A stretch of DNA of 64,000 bases from Microcella pacifica (GTDB lineage: Bacteria > Actinomycetota > Actinomycetes > Actinomycetales > Microbacteriaceae), in NCBI RefSeq assembly GCF_009371975.2, contig NZ_VIKT02000006.1, positions 70,422-134,421 on the forward strand, written 5' to 3'. A program made the position numbers and the translations under genes. Of the stretch, positions 56,045-64,000 are shown one piece after another; the stretch's first letter is position 1; the number at the start of each line of letters is the position of its first letter. The notes beneath the pieces are model-generated. The model ran no database searches. It saw only the letters and a list, made by a program, of their open reading frames with translations, and was not told the origin of the DNA.

Positions 56045-57151
56045 ATGCCCGTCGTCGGCGTCATCGGTGGTGGTCAGCTCGCGCGCATGATGATTCCGCC
56101 CGCGGTCGCGCTCGGCGTCGAGGTGCGCGTGCTCGCGGAGGCCGCCGATTCGTCGGCGCGGCTCGCCGCGACTGTTGTGGGCGACTACCGCGACACCGAG
56201 ACGGTGCTCGCGTTCGCCCGCGGCTGCGACGCGATCACGTTCGACCATGAGCATGTTCCGCAGGAGGTGCTGCGCGCCCTCGTCGATACCGGCGCCGCGG
56301 TGCGCCCTGGCCCGGATGCTCTGCTCTACGCGCAGGACAAGCTCGCCATGCGCGCTCGCCTCGCCGAGTTGGGCGTGCCGATGCCCGACTGGGCGCGGGT
56401 GTCGTCGGCGGCGGAACTGGGTGCGTTTCTCGACGATCATGGCGGCCGCGCGGTCGTGAAGACTCCCCGCGGCGGCTACGACGGCAAGGGCGTGCGCGTC
56501 GTGGACCAGTCGAGTGCGGCGGACGACTGGCTCGCGTCGGGGCCCGTGCTCGCGGAGGAGCTCGTGCCGTTTCGACGCGAGCTCGCCCAACTGGTGGCGC
56601 GACGCCCGAGCGGCGAGGTTCGCCCCTGGCCTGTCGTGGAGACGGTGCAGCAGAACGGCGTGTGCGCAGAGGTCTTCGCTCCAGCACCGCACACGACGGA
56701 GGCGGTCGAGCGCGCAGCTGCGGAGATCGCGACGACCGTCGCCCACGGCCTCGACGTGACGGGTGTGCTCGCGGTCGAGCTGTTCGAGACCACGAACGGG
56801 CGCGTGCTCGTCAACGAGCTGGCGATGCGGCCCCACAACAGCGGGCACTTCTCGATCGAAGGGTCGGTGACGAGTCAGTTCGAGCAGCACGTGCGCGCGG
56901 TGCTCGACTGGCCGCTCGGCGAGACGGAGCTGCGAGCCCCGGCGACGGTGATGATCAACGTGTTCGGGGCGCTGCCTGCCGACCAGATCGTGGCGTCGCT
57001 CGCGCATCAGCCGAGCGTGAAGGTGCACGCCTACGGCAAGGGGCCGCGCGCGGGCCGCAAGGCGGGCCACGTGACGGCGCTCGGGGAAGACCTCGACGAG
57101 ACGGTGTACCGGGCGAGGGCGGCCGCGGCGCACTTCGAGTTCGAGGAGTGA
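56045..57151 (+). CDS. purK: N5-carboxyaminoimidazole ribonucleotide synthase
   Basis: 368 residues with the ATP-grasp fold. VIGGGQLARMM near residue 6, DHEHVP near 65, the ATP-binding VVKTPRGGYDGKG near 140 and NELAMRPHNSGH near 258 are the PurK signature. It carboxylates aminoimidazole ribonucleotide with bicarbonate and ATP; PurE then moves the carboxyl group. A GAGGAG site lies 6 nt upstream of ATG 56045. In most relatives purE follows at once; here a 1.5-kb opposite-strand gene intervenes. Confidence 0.95.
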   Translation: MPVVGVIGGGQLARMMIPPAVALGVEVRVLAEAADSSARLAATVVGDYRDTETVLAFARGCDAITFDHEHVPQEVLRALVDTGAAVRPGPDALLYAQDKLAMRARLAELGVPMPDWARVSSAAELGAFLDDHGGRAVVKTPRGGYDGKGVRVVDQSSAADDWLASGPVLAEELVPFRRELAQLVARRPSGEVRPWPVVETVQQNGVCAEVFAPAPHTTEAVERAAAEIATTVAHGLDVTGVLAVELFETTNGRVLVNELAMRPHNSGHFSIEGSVTSQFEQHVRAVLDWPLGETELRAPATVMINVFGALPADQIVASLAHQPSVKVHAYGKGPRAGRKAGHVTALGEDLDETVYRARAAAAHFEFEE

Positions 57152-57207
57152 TCGTCGCGGCGCCATGAGCCCAGGGCAGGATTGCCTGACCGGGGTCGAG
57201 TGCGGGA

Positions 57208-58713
57208 TCACACTGCACACACCAATGCTGGCCGCAGGGCTCGACGCAGGGGCTCGCTGCGGCTCGGCAGGTCGAGCGGCGTCTGCCGGGCATCCGCATG
57301 GAGCGCATCGGTGGGCGGCGGGATCGCCTCGTAGCGGTCGCCGGGCGGTTCGTCGGGACGCGCGGCTCGTCGCCTGATGCGCCAGCCGTTGTTGTGCACG
57401 AGCAGGTGGTGGTGGCGGCACAACAGGATTCCGTCAGCGACATCTGTGCGGCCGTGGTCGCTGTGCCAGGGGTTGATGTGGTGCGCCTCGGTCCATGACG
57501 GCGGCCGTTCGCACCCCGCCCACCGGCAACCGCCGTCGCGCGCCGCGAGGGCGATGCGTTGCCGCCGTGTGAAGTGACGTCGAGTGCGGCCGACATCCAG
57601 GGGCTGGCCCGTGCCGGAGATCAGAATCGGGGTGTGGGTGCCCGTGCAGAGCATCCGCTCCACGGTGGGGAGCGACAGCGGCGCCGTCTGCCCCTCTACA
57701 GTCGCGACGCCCGCCCCGCTGCGGAGGTCGTCGGCGGTGACGAGCACGCGCACGGACGGCGCGCCGGAGCCGAGCAGCTGCGAGGAGTCGGCGTCGGCGC
57801 CCGCGACGAGGAGGGCGAGGAACGCGTCGGAGGCATACTGCTCGGGCGAGCGCTCGTCGTCTCGGATGCGCTGAGCGAGTGCTGCGTCGCGCTCGCCGAC
57901 GAAGGTGGGGCCACCGCGTCGGGGGGACGTCGCGCGGTCGAAGATGTCGGTGACGATGGCCGCCGACTCCGGGTCGAGCAACCATGAGGCGCGGGTCATG
58001 CCGTCGGGCAGCCGGTGCAGGCGCAGCGACCGCGCCGATCGACGCTCGGCTTCCCGCTCGGCCACACCCTCAGCGTCGAGCTCATCCCGCAGGTCGCGAG
58101 CACGCCGGTACAGGCGATCCGCGTCGAGAGTGGAGGCTTCGGCAAGTAACGCTTCGACGGCCCCACGCAGCACCTCGACCGTCACGGTCGCCGTCGGCTG
58201 CCCGAGCCCTGAGCGGATCGCTTGCAGCGCGGCAAGGGAGAGCGCACCGCGGCGCACCGGCGCCACAAGACCCTGCGCCCACGCGGGCAGGGGCGGCATC
58301 CCCTCCGGAAGCTCGAGCGCGGCCACACCCAGACCCCGGTCGTCGGCGACACCGCCCCCGCCCGGCCCCGCCGCGCCGGCCGCTTCCGCCCCGAGCAGCA
58401 GCACGCCCGCCTGCACGGCATCGCGGGCGTCGCGCTGCGTGCTCCCGGTCGCGACGCGCACGAGCTCGTCGGCAGTGCGGTGACCGCGTCGTTGCGCGAG
58501 CCCGGAGTGCGCGAGCGAGGGCGCCGATCGCCGCGCGACTTCGCCGGCGTAGAGCGAGATGCGAGCATCCAGAATGCGGCGCACGGCGGAAGCCTCCGAG
58601 AGCGCGGCGACCAGTTCGTCGTCAGGAAGGTCGGCGAGCGACGCGACCGAATCCGGGGCGCCCTCGAGGGCGCTCCGTGCCGCCGAGATGGCGGTGGTGA
58701 GGGATTCGGTCAT
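57208..58713 (-). CDS. DUF222 / HNH endonuclease (13E12-repeat type)
   Basis: 501 residues. The N-terminal two thirds are the DUF222 helical domain seen in the 13E12-repeat proteins of actinobacteria, and the C-terminal part (about 400-460) is an HNH nuclease: RIALAARDGGCRWAGCERP, then WTEAHHINPWHSDHGRTDVADGILLCRHHHLLVH in outline, with the AHHI, N, H and CXXC-like metal ligands. ATG 58713 is chosen, with GGAAGAG about 8 nt upstream; ATG 58740 lies inside the LexA-type box and so within the promoter. Probably a mobile or SOS-regulated nuclease. It stands on the opposite strand between purK and purE. Confidence 0.88.
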   Translation of the reverse strand: MTESLTTAISAARSALEGAPDSVASLADLPDDELVAALSEASAVRRILDARISLYAGEVARRSAPSLAHSGLAQRRGHRTADELVRVATGSTQRDARDAVQAGVLLLGAEAAGAAGPGGGGVADDRGLGVAALELPEGMPPLPAWAQGLVAPVRRGALSLAALQAIRSGLGQPTATVTVEVLRGAVEALLAEASTLDADRLYRRARDLRDELDAEGVAEREAERRSARSLRLHRLPDGMTRASWLLDPESAAIVTDIFDRATSPRRGGPTFVGERDAALAQRIRDDERSPEQYASDAFLALLVAGADADSSQLLGSGAPSVRVLVTADDLRSGAGVATVEGQTAPLSLPTVERMLCTGTHTPILISGTGQPLDVGRTRRHFTRRQRIALAARDGGCRWAGCERPPSWTEAHHINPWHSDHGRTDVADGILLCRHHHLLVHNNGWRIRRRAARPDEPPGDRYEAIPPPTDALHADARQTPLDLPSRSEPLRRALRPALVCAV

Positions 58714-58732
58714 GGCGTCCACTCTTCCGTAG

Positions 58733-58748
58733 TCGAACATATGTTCTA
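58733..58748 (-). promoter_or_regulatory. LexA-type SOS box over the HNH gene promoter
   Basis: TCGAACATATGTTCTA contains the perfect palindrome GAACATATGTTC (58735-58746) and matches the mycobacterial SOS box TCGAAC-N4-GTTCGA at all but one position. The minus-strand -10 candidate TATAGA (58745-58750) overlaps it, so LexA bound here would block transcription. Confidence 0.8.
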
Positions 58749-58800
58749 TACAGGGGCGGGCAATCTTGGGACGACTCGTCATGCCAGTCGACTGTGGAGG

Positions 58801-58970
58801 AGAGGCGGGCACGGAAGCTGGGCACAGGGGAGGGCGCGGACGGCGGGCACAGAGGCGGGCACGGAAGCTGGGCACAGGGGCGGGCACGGACGGTGGGCAC
58901 AGGGGCGGGCCTGGAGGGAGCGCACAGAGGGCGGGCACTGACGGCGGGCACGGTCGGCAGGAACGGGGTG
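58801..58970. repeat. GC-rich tandem repeat before purE
   Basis: A 50-bp unit is present twice in tandem: 30 bp are identical (58801-58830 and 58851-58880) and the next 20 bp match at about 17. Degenerate copies built on GGGCACGGACGGCGGGCACAG continue to about 58970. With the SOS box this fills the gap (58714-59054) between the HNH gene and purE; the gap holds no other gene. Confidence 0.8.
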
Positions 58971-59042
58971 CGGCACGGCGAGGGTGAGCATCGGCACCGC
59001 GGCGCGCGGGCCCCATACCTGACCCGGCGCCCGCCCCGCACC

Positions 59043-59048
59043 TACGAT
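59043..59048 (+). promoter_or_regulatory. -10 box of purE (leaderless)
   Basis: TACGAT lies 6 nt upstream of GTG 59055. It gives purE its own promoter, as needed after its separation from purK. Confidence 0.55.
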
Positions 59049-59054
59049 TGACCC

Positions 59055-59690
59055 GTGACCACGCCAGACCCCGCAGACGCCACCACCGGCGCCCCCACCA
59101 CGAGCGCCCCCACCCGCACCACCCCCCTCACCACCCCGCGCGTCGCCGTCGTCATGGGCTCCGACTCCGACTGGCCCGTCATGGAAGCCGCTGCCGAAGC
59201 ACTCGAGCAGTTCGGCATCGGCTTCGAGGTGCACGTGCTGAGCGCGCACCGCACTCCCGACGCGATGATCGCGTACGGGCGCGCGGCCGCCGGGAAGGGC
59301 ATCCGGGTCATCATCGCGGGCGCGGGCGGCGCCGCCCACCTGCCGGGCATGATCGCGAGCGTGACGACGCTGCCGGTGATCGGCGTGCCCGTTCCCCTGA
59401 AGACCCTCGACGGACTCGACAGCCTGCTGAGCATCGTGCAGATGCCGGCGGGCATTCCGGTGGCGACGGTGTCGATCGGCGGCGGCCGCAACGCGGGCAT
59501 TCTGGCGGCCCGCATCATCGGATCCCACGACCCGCGCGTGGCGGAGGCGCTCGCCGCGTTCGCTCGCGACCTAGAAACCACGGTCGGCGCGAAGAACGAG
59601 GCACTGAAGAGCACGGTAGCCAACCGCACACCCAACACGCCCGCACCGACCACCCCCAGCACCCCCGCACCCAGCACCACGGCCCCCTAG
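59055..59690 (+). CDS. purE: N5-carboxyaminoimidazole ribonucleotide mutase
   Basis: 211 residues. The PurE core (about 28-185) has [11 protein letters not shown] near 33, SAHRTPDAM near 65, and the GGAAHLPGM loop near 90, all of the class I mutase type. Low-complexity Thr/Pro/Ala stretches at both ends (2-27 and 190-211, ending [12 protein letters not shown]) are unusual additions. The GTG start depends on the -10 spacing; GTG or ATG codons closer to the core are possible. It converts the product of PurK. Confidence 0.94.
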   Translation: MTTPDPADATTGAPTTSAPTRTTPLTTPRVAVVMGSDSDWPVMEAAAEALEQFGIGFEVHVLSAHRTPDAMIAYGRAAAGKGIRVIIAGAGGAAHLPGMIASVTTLPVIGVPVPLKTLDGLDSLLSIVQMPAGIPVATVSIGGGRNAGILAARIIGSHDPRVAEALAAFARDLETTVGAKNEALKSTVANRTPNTPAPTTPSTPAPSTTAP

Positions 59691-59703
59691 GCGCACCTTC
59701 CCC

Positions 59704-61044
59704 GTGACGCTCACCTCCCCGCTCCGGCACCCAGACACCCGGGATGCCGCTCTCATGACCCGCCGCGCCTGGTGGCTCCTCGGTCTGAACCTGCTGATCC
59801 CGGGCACGGCCCAGCTGCTCGCGGGCAGTCGTCGCTGGGGTCGATTCGCGGTGGGGTCGACGTTCACGCTGTGGGCGGTGGCGCTTTCCGCTGCCATCAT
59901 CACGGCCACCGCCCGCCCGCTAGCGCTGACGATCGCGACGAACGTGGTCGTGCTGTGGCTGGCTCAGGCGGCGCTCGTCTTCTACGCGCTGCTGTGGCTG
60001 GTGACGACTCTGAACGCGTTCACGCTGCTGCGTCTGGTACGCACGGCTCCGGCGGCGCGCGGCTGGCTGGCGGCGCTGACGGCGGTGACGATCGTGGTGG
60101 CGACGGGCGGGGCTGCCTACGCCGCGTATCTGACGGGCGTGGGTCGGGATGCTCTGGGCGCCGTCTTCGCGGGCGGCGGCATCGTCGAGCCGATCGACGG
60201 GCGGTACACGGTGCTGCTGCTCGGCGGCGATGCGGGCCCGGACCGTCTGGGCCTGCGGCCCGATAGCATCACGCTGGCGAGCATCGACGCGTCGAGCGGC
60301 GCTGTGTCGCTCATCGGTATTCCGCGCAACCTGTACGACGCGCCAGTTCCCCCGGAGTCGCCGCTGTACGAGGCGTGGCCGAACGGCTTCGACTGCGGCG
60401 ACGACTGCTTGATCAGCTACCTGTACCCGTGGGCGGAGGAGCGCCCCGAGCTCTATCCGACGGCGGCGGCGACCGGGTCGAGCCCGGGTATCGAGGCGAT
60501 GCGCGACGCCGTGGAGGGCGTCACGGGGCTGACCGTGCAGTTCACGGTGCTCATCGATATGGCGGGGTTCGAGGATCTCATCGATGCGCTTGGCGGCGTC
60601 GTGATCGACGTGGAGGAGCCGATCACGCTCGGCATCAACGGCGGCCCGGTGGTGGGCGAGATCGCGGCGGGGGAGCAGCGCATGGATGGCGAGACGGCGC
60701 TCTGGTACGCCCGCAGCCGCTACAACCTGACCGACTTCGACCGCATGGAGCATCAGCGCGACGTGCAGGAGGCGATGCTGCGCCAACTGGACCCGGCGAC
60801 GGTGCTCACACGGTTCGAGTCGATCGCCGATGCGAGCAGCGACCTCGTGCGCACCGACGTGCCGCAGTCGATGATCGGCGTGTTCACCGACCTCGCGGTG
60901 CGGGGGCGCGAGCTGCCGCTGCGTCGGCTCGAGCTGGTGCCGCCGGCGATCGACAACGTGCAGCCCGACTACGCGCTCGCGCGCATCCTCGTCGCCGAGG
61001 CGGTGGCCCCGCTGCCGACGCCCACGCCGACGCCGACCCCGTAG
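59704..61044 (+). CDS. LCP-family (LytR-CpsA-Psr) cell-wall glycopolymer ligase
   Basis: 446 residues. Four or so membrane segments at 20-150 precede the extracytoplasmic LCP domain (about 165-390): VLLLGGDAG near 175, RPDSITLASID near 190, IGIPRNLY near 212, and the arginine-rich YARSRYNLTDFDRMEHQRDVQ near 340, which binds the polyprenyl pyrophosphate. A TP dipeptide repeat ends the protein. Such enzymes attach glycopolymers to peptidoglycan. Start GTG 59704 follows purE by 13 nt; ATG 59755 is equally possible. Confidence 0.88.
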   Translation: MTLTSPLRHPDTRDAALMTRRAWWLLGLNLLIPGTAQLLAGSRRWGRFAVGSTFTLWAVALSAAIITATARPLALTIATNVVVLWLAQAALVFYALLWLVTTLNAFTLLRLVRTAPAARGWLAALTAVTIVVATGGAAYAAYLTGVGRDALGAVFAGGGIVEPIDGRYTVLLLGGDAGPDRLGLRPDSITLASIDASSGAVSLIGIPRNLYDAPVPPESPLYEAWPNGFDCGDDCLISYLYPWAEERPELYPTAAATGSSPGIEAMRDAVEGVTGLTVQFTVLIDMAGFEDLIDALGGVVIDVEEPITLGINGGPVVGEIAAGEQRMDGETALWYARSRYNLTDFDRMEHQRDVQEAMLRQLDPATVLTRFESIADASSDLVRTDVPQSMIGVFTDLAVRGRELPLRRLELVPPAIDNVQPDYALARILVAEAVAPLPTPTPTPTP

Positions 61045-61059
61045 AGCTGCCGGCGACCC

Positions 61060-62190
61060 CTACAGGTCGGCGTGCAGCTGCCAGGTCTTCTCGGCCGAGT
61101 CGCGCCAGTTGTAGGCGTGCGCGCGGTCGCGCCCGCGCACGCTCAGCTGCGCCGCGAGCGCCTCGTCGTCGAGCACGCTCTGGATGGCGTCGGCCAGCCG
61201 ACGCGGGTACCCGGCGGCGTCGAGCCGCGGCACGATGAGCCCGGCGTCGGCGCACACTTCGAGCAGTGCGGGAGCGTCGGAGTGCACGACGGGCGCACCG
61301 AGCCCCATGGCTTCGAGGGCGGGCAGGCCGAAGCCGTCGGAGATGCTGGGCACGACGACGACGGCGGCGCGCGCGTAGGCGAGCGCGAGGTCGGCGTCGT
61401 CGAGCGTGCCGAGGGCGATGACGCTGCCGGCGTCGAGGTGGGCCTGGTGCTCGATCTCGGCGATCTCGTCGGCGTCGATGCCGACGAGCACGAGGGGCAC
61501 GTCGGGTGCATGCACGTCGCCCATCGCCCACAGCAGGTCGGGGATGCCTTTTCGCTTCTCGAGCGGCCCGACGGCGAGGGCGTAGCGCTCGGGGAGGCCG
61601 AGGGCGTGAGCTCGGGCATCCGCGTCGACGGGCACGGTGAGGTCGCTGCTGACAGCGCCGGCGATGACGCGGATGCGCTCGCCCATGTCGATGACGCCCG
61701 CCAGCTCGTCGCCCACGGCGTGCGTGGGTACGACGACGGCGTCGGCGTAGCGCTCGGCGCGCTTGGCCATGGCCTTGTGCCACGCGACGGCGCGCGGGCT
61801 CATGGTCTCGGGGTGCGTCCACGGCGTGGCCTCGTGCACGGTGACGATGAACTGCTCACCGGGGTTGTTGAGCCGGTCGTGGCGGTAGAGGGGCGCGAGC
61901 AGGCTGGGGGCGTGCACCATGCCGCTGCCGGGGAGGCGCGTGAAGCCGTGCTGCCAGGCGGCGGCGAGCTGGCGCCGGTCGAGGGCGCTCTTGTGCAGGG
62001 CGGTGAGGCCGGGCAGCGCCTTCTCGATGCGCGCGTAGTGGTCGGCGGGTGAGGAGGGCACGATGCCGGCCACGTCGATGCCGCGCGGCGCGGTCTCGAT
62101 GAGGGCGCGCGTGAGTTCGAGTGCGTAGCGGCCGATGCCGGAGGGGCGCGCGGTGCCGACCTGGTCGAGCACGACCCTGAGCGTCGACAT
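61060..62190 (-). CDS. GT4-family glycosyltransferase
   Basis: 376 residues, GT-B fold. N-terminal VVLDQVGTARPSGIGRYALELTRAL is typical of GT4 enzymes that start with a glycine-rich acceptor loop. The donor domain has AVGPLEKRKGIPDLLWAMG near 230 and the EX7E motif SDGFGLPALEAMG near 300. ATG 62190 has GGGAGG 8 nt upstream. Donor and acceptor unknown; an envelope glycan is likely because an LCP gene converges on it. Confidence 0.88.
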   Translation of the reverse strand: MSTLRVVLDQVGTARPSGIGRYALELTRALIETAPRGIDVAGIVPSSPADHYARIEKALPGLTALHKSALDRRQLAAAWQHGFTRLPGSGMVHAPSLLAPLYRHDRLNNPGEQFIVTVHEATPWTHPETMSPRAVAWHKAMAKRAERYADAVVVPTHAVGDELAGVIDMGERIRVIAGAVSSDLTVPVDADARAHALGLPERYALAVGPLEKRKGIPDLLWAMGDVHAPDVPLVLVGIDADEIAEIEHQAHLDAGSVIALGTLDDADLALAYARAAVVVVPSISDGFGLPALEAMGLGAPVVHSDAPALLEVCADAGLIVPRLDAAGYPRRLADAIQSVLDDEALAAQLSVRGRDRAHAYNWRDSAEKTWQLHADL

Positions 62191-62265
62191 GCGGCGGGCC
62201 CTCCCTCGTCGTGGCGCGGTTGCGGGCGCGATCAACTTGGGGTGGCCGCGCTCCAACTGCACATG

Positions 62266-63531
62266 TTACTCGTTGCCCGTGACGCGGCCTTCCCCCATGG
62301 CCAAGGCGCGCTGCCTGTTGGGTCCGTCGAATGCGCGTGTCATCGCATCGGCGGCTTCAGGTGAGATTCCGAACTGTCGGGCGGTCGCCTTCCAGTTCTG
62401 GGTCATCTCGGCGACGTGGCGAATGTGCTTCTCCGCCCCCGCGCGGGTGAGCGCGAAGGCGTCGTGGACATCGCGGAGCTCTCGAATGTCTCGACCCCGC
62501 TGTTCGCCGCCGTCGACGATGGGGGTCGCATCGACCGTCTCCGGTCGACGGTGCGGTTCGAGGTCGAACACGGGTGACGGGCTCCATCCGGTGGCGGTGC
62601 GCAGGAATCCGTGGTTGCGGAAGTGGTCGTCGACGTTGCCGATGAGGAGGTTGAGTGCGACGCGCTGGAAGAGCTCTGCAGTGTCGTGTCGAGGCCTGTC
62701 GCTGGCGAGTTCGATCGCTTCGGCGATGACGGCGTACGAGGAGGCATCGTTGTTGCGCTTCGTGGTGAGGGAGTGGGCGCTGAGGTAGCCGCGTCGACGC
62801 GTGCCGTCTCGGTCGAATCGTCGTGTGAGCAGGATCGACCGTGACTCTCCGAGTCGAGCCAACTCGAAGGCGGGAGTGTCTATGCCGGCCTGGGCCGCGA
62901 GGGAGAGGGCTGTTGCTTCCCAGGCCATGGGGTCGTGGTAGTCGGTCTGCCGGGCGAACTTTGCCATCCACAGTTCGCCGCCCTTGTCGACGACGGCTTT
63001 GGGCTTGGCGCCTCCGGCGCTCGTGCCGGCGTCGACGAGCACGCTCAGCTCGTCTTCGGTCTCGACTCCGTCTTCGAATGCTCGTGCCGCGCTCACGATC
63101 TGATCCAGTGAGTGGATGCTCGCCACGGGGTGAGGGCGATGACCGACGTAGGTCTGCCCCTGTCGAATGCGTATCGCGCCGTGCCGGGTCGCATCGTTCA
63201 CGTGCACGAGGTAGTCGAAGGTGGTGCGAGCCGCTGTCCCGGCGCGAATCACTCGACGACCCCACTCGTCGGGCATGACGTCGGCGAGGGCGCCGAGTTC
63301 GGAGCGATTGGGCCATGCCCGCAGGGGGCCGCTCATGCGCGGCATGTCGGGGGAGAGGTCGTACCCGAGGGGTTCGGTCAGGTAGCTCTCTGCGTAAGTG
63401 AAGGTGAGTCGGTGTGCTGATGCCTGCGGTGCGGGGATGTCGGTGACGACGCCGGCCAGAACCTCGTTGCCGTCGGGGAGCACGACGGTGACCTCGGCTG
63501 TCTTGAGATCAGGTGGGGCCATGGGCGTCAC
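62266..63531 (-). CDS. HipA-like serine/threonine kinase toxin
   Basis: 421 residues. An N-terminal HipA-N1-like part (10-110) with the GPLRAWPNR loop, the ATP-binding GGAKPKAVV at 173-181, the catalytic loop GNVDDHFRNHGF at 298-309 (Asp301, His303, Asn306), and the metal loop VFDLEP at 321-326 (Asp323) are all intact, so it should be active. E. coli HipA phosphorylates glutamyl-tRNA synthetase; the target here is unknown. GTG 63531 overlaps the HipB stop by 4 nt; ATG 63522 is the alternative. Codon use looks less GC-extreme than the neighbours by eye. Confidence 0.9.
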   Translation of the reverse strand: MTPMAPPDLKTAEVTVVLPDGNEVLAGVVTDIPAPQASAHRLTFTYAESYLTEPLGYDLSPDMPRMSGPLRAWPNRSELGALADVMPDEWGRRVIRAGTAARTTFDYLVHVNDATRHGAIRIRQGQTYVGHRPHPVASIHSLDQIVSAARAFEDGVETEDELSVLVDAGTSAGGAKPKAVVDKGGELWMAKFARQTDYHDPMAWEATALSLAAQAGIDTPAFELARLGESRSILLTRRFDRDGTRRRGYLSAHSLTTKRNNDASSYAVIAEAIELASDRPRHDTAELFQRVALNLLIGNVDDHFRNHGFLRTATGWSPSPVFDLEPHRRPETVDATPIVDGGEQRGRDIRELRDVHDAFALTRAGAEKHIRHVAEMTQNWKATARQFGISPEAADAMTRAFDGPNRQRALAMGEGRVTGNE

Positions 63532-63839
63532 GCCGGGTGCGTGGTTCGGGGCTGGCGAACTCGCTGGTGATGGGTGCGCTGCAGATTCCGCACGCCGAAG
63601 TCGTCGTTCACCGGGTTGGTCGCGTCGACGACACTGTGGATGACTCCGACGACCTGCATCACGGCGAGGAGATTCTCAGATGACGTGGAGTGGCCGTTCT
63701 CGATGGCGCGCAGGGTGTCGCGCGACACGCGAGCGCGTTGAGCGACCATCTCGGCGGTCAAGCCATGGATCTTCCGCCAGGCACGAAGGTTCTCGCCCAT
63801 GCGGCGCATGTCGCGCGTGAGGCCCGGGCGTGCAGACAC
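63528..63839 (-). CDS. HipB-like antitoxin / XRE-type repressor
   Basis: 103 residues. An XRE helix-turn-helix (about 14-65: ENLRAWRKIHGLTAEMVAQRARVSRDTLRAIENG in outline) is followed by a basic tail of about 25 residues (HHQRVRQPRTTHPA). GTG 63839 has AAGGAGGG 5 nt upstream. Translational coupling to HipA through the GTGA overlap fits a toxin-antitoxin pair with antitoxin first. Likely represses its own promoter through the inverted repeat at 63855-63909. Confidence 0.88.
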   Translation of the reverse strand: MSARPGLTRDMRRMGENLRAWRKIHGLTAEMVAQRARVSRDTLRAIENGHSTSSENLLAVMQVVGVIHSVVDATNPVNDDFGVRNLQRTHHQRVRQPRTTHPA

Positions 63840-63854
63840 GAGACCCTCCTTTCA

Positions 63855-63909
63855 TAAGTACGGTCTATTCCGTCATTATAGGTCTTTATGACGACATTTG
63901 CCGTACTTA
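63855..63909 (-). promoter_or_regulatory. Operator and promoter of hipBA
   Basis: TAAGTACGG (63855-63863) is repeated in reverse complement at 63901-63909 with 37 nt between, and a smaller GTCAT/ATGAC pair (63872-63892) sits inside. On the minus strand the centre holds a consensus TATAAT -10 box (63875-63880), the most AT-rich site of the window; a -35 is weak. The arms flank the promoter as expected for an autoregulated pair. The right arm covers the stop codon of the upstream gene. Confidence 0.7.
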
Positions 63910-64000
63910 ACTGAGCGCCCCCAGCAACTGCTGGAAGAAGCCGCGCGACATCGCCTCGGGCGGGTACTCCTCGGCGGCCTGCCGTGCGGCCGCCGCGCGC
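63907..64000 (-). CDS. C-terminal end of an unidentified protein (cut by window end)
   Basis: On the minus strand a frame stays open from the window edge to a TAA at 63907-63909. The 31 visible residues are alanine-rich and end in EEYPPEAMSRGFFQQLLGALS. No family can be named from this. The gene would lie upstream of hipBA on the same strand, so the toxin pair probably sits downstream of it. It shows codon bias like the surrounding genes. Confidence 0.5.
   Translation of the reverse strand, partial: RAAAARQAAEEYPPEAMSRGFFQQLLGALS

Overview
The window is high-GC, densely packed chromosomal DNA of an actinobacterium, probably a member of the Microbacteriaceae (family placement is inference). 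Genes are read almost end to end. Neighbours in operons often share a 4-nt ATGA or GTGA overlap, GTG starts are common, and many genes carry a TANNNT hexamer about 6 nt upstream of the start codon, which suggests leaderless mRNAs. The first gene (glpD) and the last (an unidentified minus-strand C-terminus) run off the window. I see no rRNA, tRNA, CRISPR array or intact transposase.

Layout. 1-7238: glpD end, glpK, an AbiEi/DUF559-type endonuclease-like gene set between short repeats, a HAD hydrolase with trpS, xthA and a YihY/BrkB membrane protein. 7248-13193: the sdhCDAB operon (minus strand), a GT4 glycosyltransferase and manC. 13465-20701: nucleoside import and salvage (BMP lipoprotein, double ABC ATPase, two permeases, cdd, deoA). 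20772-28550: a sugar/cation symporter with a PLP lyase-like enzyme, a nucleoside hydrolase divergent from a deviant S-adenosylhomocysteine-hydrolase-like gene plus IclR regulator, then add with PTS IIA and IIB proteins. 28649-36414: two unknown membrane proteins, phosphosugar mutase, purine nucleoside phosphorylase, lpdA and a biotinylated acyl-CoA carboxylase alpha chain. 36513-44103: maf, an RNA methyltransferase, a three-gene signalling module, a 480-nt repeat-rich gap, and accE/accD. 44230-52153: an SGNH acyltransferase, an EamA-type permease and a complete ECF transporter operon headed by a second nucleoside hydrolase. 52482-61044: birA, a PH-domain protein, UDP-glucose dehydrogenase, GtrA, purK, a DUF222/HNH gene with a LexA-type box, purE and an LCP protein. 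61060-64000: a second GT4 enzyme and a HipBA-like toxin-antitoxin pair with an inverted-repeat operator.

How the genes fit together. The conserved backbone (sdh, cdd-deoA, add, phosphosugar mutase-PNP, lpdA, accA-maf-accE-accD, birA, PH protein, GtrA, purK-purE) follows the order I recall for Mycobacterium tuberculosis Rv3319 down to Rv3275c, so it looks like an ancient actinobacterial block. The unusual content is what has been added to it: three transport systems and two nucleoside hydrolases around the salvage enzymes, an SAHH relative that has lost substrate-site residues, PTS IIA/IIB proteins without a membrane subunit, a histidine kinase paired with a pseudokinase-like membrane protein, and selfish or defence-like genes (DUF559, DUF222/HNH, HipBA).
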